A DNA stretch of 64,000 nucleotides from Ignavibacteria bacterium (GTDB taxonomy: Bacteria; Bacteroidota; Ignavibacteria; Ignavibacteriales; SURF-24), in assembly GCA_025612245.1 (NCBI GenBank), contig JAAXKQ010000012.1:1-64000 (forward strand), written 5' to 3'. A program made the position numbers and the translations under genes. Positions within the stretch are counted from its first letter, which is position 1; each line of letters starts with the position of its first letter. The notes beneath the pieces are model-generated. The model did not search any database and was not told the DNA's origin. It worked only from the letters and a program-made list of their open reading frames with translations. Of this stretch, positions 37,956 through 46,765 are shown piece by piece.

Positions 37956-40822
37956 TGAAAAAAATTATTCTTTTTATATTCTTTCTGTCTTCAGCCTTAG
38001 TAACTCTATCTGCTCAGACGAGTCAGTTTGCCTTGAAGTCAGAAGCTATGAAGCAGATCAGGGCAGGTAGCTTCGGTGAAGCAATTGATCTGCTTAATAA
38101 ATACGTTGCTGCTTACCCGCACCTTTCCGACGGGCTTAATTTAAGGGGCTTCTGCTTTGAAAAAAGGGGACAGTATGGCGATGCCCTGCTGGATTACAAA
38201 CGAGCACTCCAGCTCAGCCCTAACAACTCTGAGATCAAGAAAAACCTCGCACGCGCGGAAAATGTGTGGAACGCCCTGCTGTATAAAAAAATTGAGGGCC
38301 ATAAAAGGGAAATTGCCATAAATCCGAACAATCCCGTCAACTATCTGGAAATCGGGAAATGCATGAAAAACCTGGGTCGCTGGAAAGAAGCCGAAAGCTG
38401 GTACGACAACTATTTGTCGCGTGCAAAGGCCTCTCCGGACGAAATCATCAGGTACAGTGAGATCCTGGCTCACAATAATAATATCTCCAAGGGGGAGAAA
38501 ATCCTGAAAACCTATACCGAACACTACCCCGACGACCAGAGACTCTGGAGCAGATACGGATTTTTTACCATGTGGCTCGGCAAATATAAACTGGCAATTA
38601 AAGCCTTTGAAAACGCACTCGCAATAAAACCCTTCTTCAAGGAGGCCCAGGACGGGCTTGACCAGGCAAAAGGACACGGCTACATTTTTGAGTGGACGGA
38701 TACCACGGCAAGGCACAAGCGCAATAATGTTGCTAAGGTTAAGGAATATCCGGTTGACAAATATTACAGAATAATCAAGAAAAATCCCTCGGACGACAAT
38801 TCAAGATTCCTTCTGGTTGACGAACTGATGAAGGTTAAGAGATATGAAGAGGCCTACCAGCAGCTTCAGGCACTCTCCAGGAGCCACAGCGACGAGCAGA
38901 AGTTCCAGGCTCTCTATGACAGCGTTACCGCTTTGAGGGAGAACCTGGCAAAACAGAAAGTTGAAGAGTATAAAGCACGCATTGAAAAGGACCCCAAGGA
39001 CAAGGAAGCCGTTCTGGCTCTGGCCGACGCCTACAGCGGGCTTTTTGACTATGACGGCGCCGTTAAAGTGCTGGAGGATTACCTGGCGCAAACGGAAAAC
39101 ACCGATAACCCGGAGGCCAGGTTCAAAATTGCAAAATATGCCGGATGGAACAGGGATTTCGGCAGGTCGCTGGAGCAGGTTAACTTTTTGCTCGGGAAAG
39201 ATCCCGACAATCTTCAGTACCAGCTCCTGAGAGCACAGCTTGCCGTATGGACCAGCCAGGACTATGACGTGGCTGAAAAATACCTCTTGAACGTGGTTCA
39301 AAAAGAGCCCGAAAACATTGACGCACTGCTTGCCTTCGGAACGCTCAGGACAAATCAGGACAATTTTGACGAGGCAAAAAAATACCTTGAAACGGCACGC
39401 GCTGTTGATTCATCAAGCAAATATGTAGAACAGTTAAGCACATATCTTTCGGCTTCTATCTCAAGGGCAGAAGAAAGAAAAATTTTTGAAATCCTTGAAG
39501 AGGGAAGAAAAATCCTCGTCGAAAAGCACGACTGCGCAGAGGCACTGCCCAAGTTTGATGAGTATTATTCAAAGGCTCCTGCAAACCGACTTTTCCTCAT
39601 GGAATATGCAGATGTGTATGCATGCCTTAATAACTATTCAAAAGCCGTTGAGCTTTATACACAGGCTTTGAATGATGAGTACAGCTTTGATGCCGCCTAC
39701 GGAAGGGCTAAGGCTTACCTGTGGGGAAAGGATTCCATTAACGCATTAAATGAGTTTAAGAAGCTTGCCGCCGAGGCACCGGATAACTTCGAGGTCCACA
39801 TGCTGCTTGGCGACTCTTACTATGCCATGCACCAGTATGACGAAGCCAGGGAGGTTTACGACAGCCTCTTGGATAAAACGACCGATTCGGCACAGGTGGC
39901 TCTCATTCAGCCCCGCTATAGCTGGCTTCCTGCCTCGGGCTTCAGGACTTTCTTTGCAACCTTCCCGAATTATGTCGGCATTGCACCGCAGTATAACTAC
40001 TATTCGGATAATATGAACCTCAGGTTCCAGAATTCCGGGGGAAGACTTGAAGTTGGCCTGACGGGCTTTCTTTCCGCCGGCGTTACATTCATCAGGGGAA
40101 GCCTGAGCTCCAAGACGGCCTCGAACAACTATTCCTCTTTCCAGGGAAATCTCTATCTCAGGCTTTCACGCTATATGATGCTCTCGGGCGGCTTTGGTAA
40201 CCTGACGTACAGGGGAACAAAGAATACTTCCATCTCCGATGCGAGCCTGAGATTCGACAGGGATAGTAAAGAAAATAAAATTCATGTCAATGGAAACTAC
40301 CAGAGGACAGATGCCGGCTTAATACTGTTCTCGACGCGCCTTATAGATTACAGGACACTGGTTGATATGTTCAGGTTTCAGGGAAGCTTCCAGAATAAGT
40401 ACGGACTGAAATTGTCTGGCCTGTTTGACTACCTGAAGCTTTCCGACGGCAATGCCGCCAACGACCTGCAGCTCAGGCTGGGAAAAGCTTTTGAAGAGGA
40501 TATTACGGTAGGATATGAATACAGCTATACCAATTATTCCAGGAAATCCAACTATTACTATTCACCCAGGAATTTTGAGTCGCATAGCCTCTGGGGAGAA
40601 TGGATGCTTGAAAACAGCCAGGATCTTGAAGTTACCCTTGGCGCAAAACTGGGCTACGTACCGATGAGCGATTTTATAATGAGAGAGATTTCAGGTATGG
40701 TTAATTACAAGATATTTAAGTCGCTGACACTGATGGGAAGGCTGAATGCCGGGGGAACATACCGCTTTGATGCTGCCTATAATTACGTTTCCGGAACCGT
40801 TTCGGCTTTCTGGTCGTTCTAA
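37955..40822 (+). CDS. Outer-membrane TPR protein with C-terminal YaiO-like beta-barrel
   Basis: 955 residues with a signal peptide (MKKIILFIFFLSSALVTLSAQ). Residues about 25-640 are TPR-type helical repeats (for example GEAIDLLNKYVAAYPHLSDG and YDEAREVYDSLLDKTT). From about 650 the sequence changes to alternating beta strands rich in Tyr, Ser and Gly, ending in aromatic WSF as outer-membrane barrels do. This resembles the TPR-plus-porin design of exopolysaccharide exporters such as BcsC and PgaA, and the YaiO family barrel. It overlaps the ATPase-fold gene by one base. Polysaccharide export or surface assembly is a guess from architecture. Confidence 0.82.
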   Translation: MKKIILFIFFLSSALVTLSAQTSQFALKSEAMKQIRAGSFGEAIDLLNKYVAAYPHLSDGLNLRGFCFEKRGQYGDALLDYKRALQLSPNNSEIKKNLARAENVWNALLYKKIEGHKREIAINPNNPVNYLEIGKCMKNLGRWKEAESWYDNYLSRAKASPDEIIRYSEILAHNNNISKGEKILKTYTEHYPDDQRLWSRYGFFTMWLGKYKLAIKAFENALAIKPFFKEAQDGLDQAKGHGYIFEWTDTTARHKRNNVAKVKEYPVDKYYRIIKKNPSDDNSRFLLVDELMKVKRYEEAYQQLQALSRSHSDEQKFQALYDSVTALRENLAKQKVEEYKARIEKDPKDKEAVLALADAYSGLFDYDGAVKVLEDYLAQTENTDNPEARFKIAKYAGWNRDFGRSLEQVNFLLGKDPDNLQYQLLRAQLAVWTSQDYDVAEKYLLNVVQKEPENIDALLAFGTLRTNQDNFDEAKKYLETARAVDSSSKYVEQLSTYLSASISRAEERKIFEILEEGRKILVEKHDCAEALPKFDEYYSKAPANRLFLMEYADVYACLNNYSKAVELYTQALNDEYSFDAAYGRAKAYLWGKDSINALNEFKKLAAEAPDNFEVHMLLGDSYYAMHQYDEAREVYDSLLDKTTDSAQVALIQPRYSWLPASGFRTFFATFPNYVGIAPQYNYYSDNMNLRFQNSGGRLEVGLTGFLSAGVTFIRGSLSSKTASNNYSSFQGNLYLRLSRYMMLSGGFGNLTYRGTKNTSISDASLRFDRDSKENKIHVNGNYQRTDAGLILFSTRLIDYRTLVDMFRFQGSFQNKYGLKLSGLFDYLKLSDGNAANDLQLRLGKAFEEDITVGYEYSYTNYSRKSNYYYSPRNFESHSLWGEWMLENSQDLEVTLGAKLGYVPMSDFIMREISGMVNYKIFKSLTLMGRLNAGGTYRFDAAYNYVSGTVSAFWSF

Positions 40823-40847
40823 AAAATTTATATCTGTTATTCCATAA

Positions 40848-40887
40848 AGAAGCCGGCATTTGGATTTTGCCGGCTTCTGAAGTTTTT
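40848..40887 (+). terminator. Intrinsic terminator after the TPR-barrel gene
   Basis: Perfect 11-bp stem AGAAGCCGGCA (40848-40858) / TGCCGGCTTCT (40868-40878) with a nine-base loop, followed by GAAG and five T to 40887. It closes the two-gene unit that starts at 36669. Confidence 0.88.
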
Positions 40888-41075
40888 ATCCGCGCATTTA
40901 CTTTATATCCTGCTTTTATTGTTTCCTAAGAGTCCACCGTGAAGCTCCTTTCAAGTCCTTTTCCCGTGGAGAATATTATTCCGGAAGAACTGCCATTAAT
41001 TCTGAGACTTTAACAGAAATTTGTGCTATATTATACAATAAGCACTTTTATGAGCGGCTTTGGAGGCTTCAAAAA

Positions 41076-41267
41076 ATGACAAACGAAGTGAGAAATAAAT
41101 TCTTCTGGGTATGGCTTGGTAGCATAGTCATAGGCATCATTTTGATATTAAGCATATTTTTTATGGAAGAAAGACACAACAGCGCTCAGCCTTCTACACA
41201 AGGGACTACTGCAACATCCCCGCAAAGCATTCAGAAGAAAGATTCAGTAGGTCAGGTAAATAAATAA
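41076..41267 (+). CDS. Small single-pass membrane protein upstream of an SSS symporter
   Basis: 63 residues: charged N-terminus (MTNEVRNKFF), one membrane helix (about 11-30, VWLGSIVIGIILILSIFF) and a Ser/Thr/Gln-rich hydrophilic tail. A strong ribosome-binding site GGAGG lies ten bases before ATG 41076. No family recognised. It precedes the symporter by about 100 bases, so it may be an accessory subunit, as known for other SSS carriers (YhdT with PanF, YjcH with ActP), but it is not obviously homologous to those. Confidence 0.65.
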   Translation: MTNEVRNKFFWVWLGSIVIGIILILSIFFMEERHNSAQPSTQGTTATSPQSIQKKDSVGQVNK

Positions 41268-41370
41268 GGCTTTTTGAAAATTGAATTTCTTTTTGTTAGA
41301 CCATCCGGTTTTCCGGGCTCAATAATAGAAAGCGTTAAAGCATTTTTCATTTACCGGGGAGAAGACAGTT

Positions 41371-43032
41371 ATGAATGCTATCGGAATGACATTTATAGAC
41401 TGGTTGATTATTGCCATCTATTTTGCCTTCGTCATGGGAATCGGCATCTATTTAAGGAAATTTACCAAAAGCGAAGAGGATTTCTTTCTGGCTGGAAGAA
41501 GGAACAGCTCCTGGGTAGCGGGCCTGGCTTTTTTGTCTGCCAACCTTGGCGCGCTTGAACTCCTGGGAATGACGGGCAATACGTTTAAGTACGGCATGTA
41601 TGTAGCCCATTTCTACTGGATCGGGGCAATTCCGGCAATGCTTTTTCTTGGCATATACATGATGCCCTTTTATTACAGTAGCCGTATAAAATCCATACCG
41701 GGTTACCTGAAATTGAGGTTTGATGAAAAGACCAGGGTATTAAACGGCATTTCTTTCGGCATAATGACGCTCCTTGTCTCGGGCATAAATCTATATGCAA
41801 TGGCACTCGTTCTGCATACATTTCTGGGCTGGCAGTGGGATATCAGCATGTGGATCTCGGCAATTACAGTTGCCGCATACGTAACTTTAAGCGGCCTCAT
41901 GTCGGCCATTTTTACAGAGATACTGCAGTTCTTTATGATCTGGTTCGGGCTTTTCTTAGTCTCAATACTTGGTATAATTGAAGTTGGCGGAATTGACCAG
42001 GTTTTTCAGAGGATTCCTCCGGCATTCAATACGCTTTGGTCCACCTCTTCAGACCCCTCGCAAAACGGAATGATGGTTACATGGGGAGGAATAGCTCTGG
42101 GACTAGGCTTCGTACTGTCTTTCGGCTACTGGACGACAGACTTTCTGGTAGTTCAGAGGGCTTTTTCCGCCAGGGATTTGAAGGCGGCAAGAATGACTCC
42201 CATAATCGCCTCGTTTTTTAAGATGGCTCTACCTTTCATTGTAATCCTGGCCGGACTGGTAGCCCTGATTCTGGCAAATGACCCCCATAGCGGCTTTAAG
42301 CTGCTGCACGACGGAAATACGGTTAATTACGATTCCGCTCTGCCGCTTTTAATTGCAAGATACTATCCTTCGGGTTTAATCGGACTCGGTGTCACGGCGC
42401 TCCTTGCGGGCTTTATGGCCGGTCAGGCAGGCAACATCAGTGCTTTTAATACTGTATGGACTTATGACATATACAAGTCCGTAATAAACAGGAATGCCTC
42501 AGACGTACATCTTCTGTGGATGGGGCGTGCAGCTACGATCGTTGGCATCATTATCAGCCTCGGAACCGCCTACTGGGCAAAGACATTCCCGAGTATCATG
42601 GATTATATGCAGGCGATTTTCTCATGGATAAACGCTCCCTTGTTTGCAACAATGCTTTTGGGCATGTTTGTCTCCTGGATTACCCCGAACGGTGCCTTCT
42701 ACGGGCTAATTACCGGAATGGCTTCTTCTTTCATCATGTTCCTGGGGTTAAAATTTCAGTGGATCAGCACAAAACTTCTTACATTTTCAGACGTAACGAG
42801 CGACATGGCGGCAAATTTCTGGAGGGCCTGGTGGGCATGGTTAATCTGCTTTGCCGTCACAATCATTGTAAGCCTGTTCACAAAGAAAAAACCTAAAGAA
42901 GACCTGGTGGGACTTGTAAAAGGGCTCACTAAGGAGACCGTGGAAAATGAGGTGCCGTTCTTCAGGAGGCCGGAATTCTTTGCCTTAATTTCATTGCTGA
43001 TCCTGATAATTCTGAACATTTATTTCTGGTAA
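41371..43032 (+). CDS. Sodium:solute symporter, SGLT-like SSS family
   Basis: 553-residue inner-membrane carrier with about 13-14 helices. Clear SSS hallmarks: IGIYLRKFTKSEEDFFLAGR in the first loop, FLSANLGALELLGMTG in helix 2, the IPGYLKLRF pattern, and VTLSGLMSAIFTEILQFFMI, close to the (A/T)xxGGLxAVxxTDxxQ signature. GFMAGQAGNISAFNTVWTYD corresponds to the conserved Na2-site helix. The substrate is not visible; sugar or sugar-derivative uptake is typical of this subgroup. GGGGAGA precedes ATG 41371. Small membrane proteins lie on both sides (41076 and 43050). Confidence 0.9.
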   Translation: MNAIGMTFIDWLIIAIYFAFVMGIGIYLRKFTKSEEDFFLAGRRNSSWVAGLAFLSANLGALELLGMTGNTFKYGMYVAHFYWIGAIPAMLFLGIYMMPFYYSSRIKSIPGYLKLRFDEKTRVLNGISFGIMTLLVSGINLYAMALVLHTFLGWQWDISMWISAITVAAYVTLSGLMSAIFTEILQFFMIWFGLFLVSILGIIEVGGIDQVFQRIPPAFNTLWSTSSDPSQNGMMVTWGGIALGLGFVLSFGYWTTDFLVVQRAFSARDLKAARMTPIIASFFKMALPFIVILAGLVALILANDPHSGFKLLHDGNTVNYDSALPLLIARYYPSGLIGLGVTALLAGFMAGQAGNISAFNTVWTYDIYKSVINRNASDVHLLWMGRAATIVGIIISLGTAYWAKTFPSIMDYMQAIFSWINAPLFATMLLGMFVSWITPNGAFYGLITGMASSFIMFLGLKFQWISTKLLTFSDVTSDMAANFWRAWWAWLICFAVTIIVSLFTKKKPKEDLVGLVKGLTKETVENEVPFFRRPEFFALISLLILIILNIYFW

Positions 43033-43049
43033 GAAAAGGAGAAAATAAA

Positions 43050-43253
43050 ATGAAACCGATCTGGTTTTTTGTAGGGCTTCTTTTAACCGTATTGGGCCTT
43101 GTTATACTGGCTACAGGAGTTTATTATATTTTTGACCCTGCGCATAACAGGACAGTTCTTTCAGGGCTTCATCCAAGCATATGGTGGGGAGGGATTATGC
43201 TCATCTCTGGAATAATTTTTATACTGACAAATAAAAACAAGATTGTTGAATAG
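43050..43253 (+). CDS. Small two-helix membrane protein downstream of the symporter
   Basis: 67 residues with two hydrophobic helices (about 4-27 and 45-59) joined by a loop FDPAHNRTVLSGLHPSIWW. AAAAGGAG stands eight bases before ATG 43050, and the gene is 17 bases after the symporter stop, so cotranslation is likely. No family recognised; possible symporter partner. Confidence 0.65.
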   Translation: MKPIWFFVGLLLTVLGLVILATGVYYIFDPAHNRTVLSGLHPSIWWGGIMLISGIIFILTNKNKIVE

Positions 43254-43471
43254 GTCAGCTGTCCCAAAATGCAGAGCTAAGGCCCGGCTTGTGTTTTGGT
43301 TAAATCAGCCCGGTAAAGTTTATAAATCGCCTGGAATTTTTCACGCCTTTTTAGGAACCTGCCGCATGTTTTCAAGTTATCCAATTATGTATTGTAAGTA
43401 ATAAAGGAAAAAGTAACTTATAATTGATAAATATGTTTCTTTTTTTATGCTTCATCATTTCCAAGTATAAG

Positions 43472-45601
43472 ATGGGACATTTAAGTAAAAATATACTGCT
43501 TTGCATTTTGCTCGCTTTTACACGGGTCTTTTCACAGTCTCCGCCTTTTCCGGAAAATCAGCTTTACCGGGGCGGGCTGGAATACCTGAAGAGGCACGAC
43601 CTTCAAATGGCTGAGAGAAGTTTCAAGGAATCAGTAAGGAAGTATTCCGATGCCGCGTCAATGTTCGAGCTTGCAAAACTCTACAGCAATGAGAACACCA
43701 TTTCCGGGCGCGACCGCGCAAGAGACCTCGTTCAAAGGGCAATCTGGAAGGAGCCGAAGAATATAGAATACAGGATGCTGCAGGCTTCTTTGGCCGAAAA
43801 GTTCGGCCCTTCGATGGCCTTTGACAGATATGAGAAGATAACTGAGATCGACAGTACATGCGCCAGGGCCTGGTTTAATATGGGCAGGATTAAGGAGGCG
43901 GACTTCAATGAGTATCATAACTCGGTTTTTATGGAAGACGCTGAAAGCCCCCAGTTAAGCTATGAGAAATTTGCAAAAGAAGACATGCAGGAGGCAGAAG
44001 GATACTTCAGGAAAGCTCTTCTGTATGATCCTAAAAATCTGGATGCAAGGCTTCATCTGGCATTTTTGTTTGAGGACGCAGACCTTCCGGAAAAAGCCAT
44101 ACCCCTGCTTTGGGAAATGTGCAGGATCGATTCCTTGAACAAGGATGCCCACCTCTACCTCGGTCTAATATACTATAAAACCTCAAAGATCAAGCAGTCC
44201 TACGAGGAGTACAAAAAAGCCTTAAGGCTTATGTCTTATGATGAAGAAACGGACTTTACATTTAATTCGGTTAAGAAACTCCTTGAGCCGCTGCTTGGCG
44301 AGGAGTACAGAAAGTATTCGGACGGGGAGCTAAGGGAAATTATTGACCTGTACTGGAAGGTGAACGACCCGTTGAACCTTACAGAATACAACGAAAGACT
44401 GCTTGAGCATTATTCGCGCGTGGCATACGCAAACCTGCGCTTTACGAGCAAGACTGACAAAACACCCGGCTGGAAGACTGACAAAGGAGAAGTGATACTA
44501 CGATACGGCGACCCCATACGCAAGCTCCGCCTGAGGCCGCATATAAATGCCGGCGGAAGGACGACTGTAATGATGAAGACCGATGTCTGGCAGTACAATG
44601 GTCTTTCATTTGGCTTTACTGACGACTATATGTCGGGCAATTACAGGTTCAGCGTGCCTTCCTTTGGAAGCAGATATATCTCCCAGTATCCCGGAGATTC
44701 ACAGTGGCTCATGGAATACTTAAGAAGGGTAAAGTACGAAGACTACGCTCCAAAGTACGACGGCCCGGCCTTTAGGCTTCCGTATTATATCGTGCAGTTC
44801 AAAGACCTGGAAAAAGAAGGCTCCACGGATATTTATGTTACTTATGCCCTGGATTTCCCGGACAGCGTAGTTAAAAACAGGAAGTTTACCAGTGCCCACA
44901 ATTACGGCATATTCCTTACTGACAGAAACTACGAAACAGTCTTTGGAAAGAAAAGCAATGTTGCAGGCCTGCCCGAGAAAAGTAAAATTACCATTCCTTT
45001 CGACAAGGACTATTATGTAAATGCAGTTTCTGCCGTGGCTTCTCCCGACTCCGGGATGCTTGCCTTTGAGGTGGTGCGGGATATAGACAGCGGGGTTGCC
45101 TCAAATCATAAGCGCTTTAAGGTAAGGGAGTTTGCACCAGGTGAGTTTTCCGTAAGCGACCTCCTCCTGGCCTCAGGTCTGAGTTCCGGCAGCCTGGAGG
45201 GTTCAGTGCTGAAAAGAAAGGATATAAGCATAATTCCTAATCCGTTAAACACGTTTTCCAGGGCACAAAACCTTTACCTTTATTATGAGGTTTATAACCT
45301 GAAGTTAAATAAAGACCAGAAGACAGACTTTTTGCAGAAAATAACGGTAAGTAAAGTTGAGGATGAATCGGCTCTTAAAAAGGTATTTAATGCCATTACC
45401 GGAGTGCTGGGCCTTGGAGGCAGGAAAAAAGAGGAAGTGTCCCTGACTTCTAGATATCAGACCAGTCAGATAAACGCGCAAGTATACGTTCAGCTGGATA
45501 TGAGCGAATACGAAGCAGGGGAATACCTGGTGCAGACAATTATTATTGATAACCAGACGCAGAAGGAATCCAAAGCGGAGACACTGCTGCACTGGAAATA
45601 A
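43472..45601 (+). CDS. TPR and GWxTD-domain exported protein
   Basis: About 709 residues from ATG 43472, which gives a normal signal peptide (NILLCILLAFTRVFSQS); earlier TTG/ATG codons (43424, 43433) would add a second hydrophobic stretch. N-terminal TPR repeats (about residues 25-300, for example EAEGYFRKALLYDPKNLDAR) lead into a GWxTD domain: TPGWKTDKGEVILRYGDP, then DVWQYNGLSFGFTDDYMSGN. The C-terminal third is beta-rich and holds FRLPYYIVQFKD and YLYYEVYNLKLN. GWxTD proteins are found mainly in Bacteroidota, Ignavibacteria and Acidobacteria; their function is unknown. Single gene with 218 bases of unremarkable AT-rich sequence before it. Confidence 0.8.
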   Translation: MGHLSKNILLCILLAFTRVFSQSPPFPENQLYRGGLEYLKRHDLQMAERSFKESVRKYSDAASMFELAKLYSNENTISGRDRARDLVQRAIWKEPKNIEYRMLQASLAEKFGPSMAFDRYEKITEIDSTCARAWFNMGRIKEADFNEYHNSVFMEDAESPQLSYEKFAKEDMQEAEGYFRKALLYDPKNLDARLHLAFLFEDADLPEKAIPLLWEMCRIDSLNKDAHLYLGLIYYKTSKIKQSYEEYKKALRLMSYDEETDFTFNSVKKLLEPLLGEEYRKYSDGELREIIDLYWKVNDPLNLTEYNERLLEHYSRVAYANLRFTSKTDKTPGWKTDKGEVILRYGDPIRKLRLRPHINAGGRTTVMMKTDVWQYNGLSFGFTDDYMSGNYRFSVPSFGSRYISQYPGDSQWLMEYLRRVKYEDYAPKYDGPAFRLPYYIVQFKDLEKEGSTDIYVTYALDFPDSVVKNRKFTSAHNYGIFLTDRNYETVFGKKSNVAGLPEKSKITIPFDKDYYVNAVSAVASPDSGMLAFEVVRDIDSGVASNHKRFKVREFAPGEFSVSDLLLASGLSSGSLEGSVLKRKDISIIPNPLNTFSRAQNLYLYYEVYNLKLNKDQKTDFLQKITVSKVEDESALKKVFNAITGVLGLGGRKKEEVSLTSRYQTSQINAQVYVQLDMSEYEAGEYLVQTIIIDNQTQKESKAETLLHWK

Positions 45602-45781
45602 AAACAAATGATTTTTCAGTGCATTTGATTCCTGTCACTTCGGTGAAAAAGCTTCCTGATTTATGCTGAAAACACGTGCTCTTAATTTGATTATTATATT
45701 CCTTTTTATTACTAATACCTTAGAGACTCACCTAAATCCTCATGTTAAGAAAATGACCCGATATTAAAGGCAAAAGCAACT

Positions 45782-46441
45782 ATGATATTATTTATCCTGA
45801 TTTTTTTAGCGTTTCAGCAACCGGTTATCTTTCCGCAGTCAGCCGCAAAATTTCTTGAAAAAGGCAGCTTAATGGCAGAAAAAGGTGACCTGAAAAAAGC
45901 AATCACACTGTTTACAAAATGTATTGAACAGGATTCTTCAATATATGATGCCTACCTGTACAGGGGCGACTCCAAAAGAATGATGGAGGATTACGCGGGG
46001 GCTCTTTCTGATTACAACAGGGCAATTCTCTTGGTAAAGGATGACTACAGGGGATATTTTAAGAGGGCTCTTGCAAACTGCATGCTGAAAAATTATACCG
46101 GTGCCCTAAAGGACTTTGATTCTTCGCTTGACTTAAACCCAGGAAACGGGAAGGTCCTTCTTGGACGCGGATGCGCAAGGTATCTCGCAGGGGATTTTAA
46201 GGGTGCTATCCTGGACTTAACAAAGGCTCTGGAGCATAATTCACATAACGGACTGGCTGCTTTCAGCCGTGCTGCGGCAAGGGAAGACAGCGGCGACATA
46301 AAGGGGGCCATTGAAGATTATAAGCTTGCTGCCTCATTGAACCCGGATCTGAAAGTAATGGACTACTTTCTAAGGAAGGCGGAGTCTAAGCTAAGTGAGA
46401 AAAAAAGTTCAAAGGAAGTGCTTTCGGAAATTGCCCCATAA
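45782..46441 (+). CDS. Exported TPR protein
   Basis: 219 residues: a short signal-like N-terminus (MILFILIFLAFQQPVIFPQS) followed by about five tandem TPR units with canonical residues, such as YRGDSKRMMEDYAGALSDYN and GRGCARYLAGDFKGAILDL. Probably periplasmic; TPR proteins act as protein-interaction scaffolds and no partner can be named. It follows another TPR-bearing gene (GWxTD) by 180 bases, without evidence of an operon. Confidence 0.75.
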   Translation: MILFILIFLAFQQPVIFPQSAAKFLEKGSLMAEKGDLKKAITLFTKCIEQDSSIYDAYLYRGDSKRMMEDYAGALSDYNRAILLVKDDYRGYFKRALANCMLKNYTGALKDFDSSLDLNPGNGKVLLGRGCARYLAGDFKGAILDLTKALEHNSHNGLAAFSRAAAREDSGDIKGAIEDYKLAASLNPDLKVMDYFLRKAESKLSEKKSSKEVLSEIAP

Positions 46442-46765
46442 GCCTAAAGCCCTGTAAATTTAGCGCCTCAGAATTTTGAAAGCTCCTTTTTTCAGCAGCA
46501 ACGGTTTTTTTTAGCTGCTGAAGTCTTCAGGGACCAATGCCTGCTTTTTTGACCTCTATTGAGGCTATGCATGATTCTGTTTTATGGGAGAGAATGTTTG
46601 TGTGTCAAAATGTGATAAAAATCACTCGATTTATCAGAATGAGACATCCCATAAAAGCAGAAAACTTAAAAATGTACCCCAAACCAGACAAAATCCGCTT
46701 TTGAAATTTTGGCACTTTATTTGGTTTTCTTTTAGTCCAACAGCATTCAAACAAACGGTGGAGAA
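46442..46765. other. Intergenic region before the histidine kinase
   Basis: 324 bases. It holds a 9-bp inverted repeat TTCAGCAGC (46491-46499) / GCTGCTGAA (46514-46522) with a T-rich loop but no U tract after it. The remainder is AT-rich and probably carries the kinase promoter. An open frame at 46584 has no family resemblance and overlaps the kinase, so no gene is called. Confidence 0.5.

Noticed and set aside
41274-41558. Open frame overlapping the start of the SSS symporter
   Set aside because: It is a frame-shifted reading of the symporter; only the symporter frame shows family motifs.
46491-46522. TTCAGCAGC / GCTGCTGAA hairpin as a terminator
   Set aside because: No U tract follows on either strand, and the T-rich loop is large.
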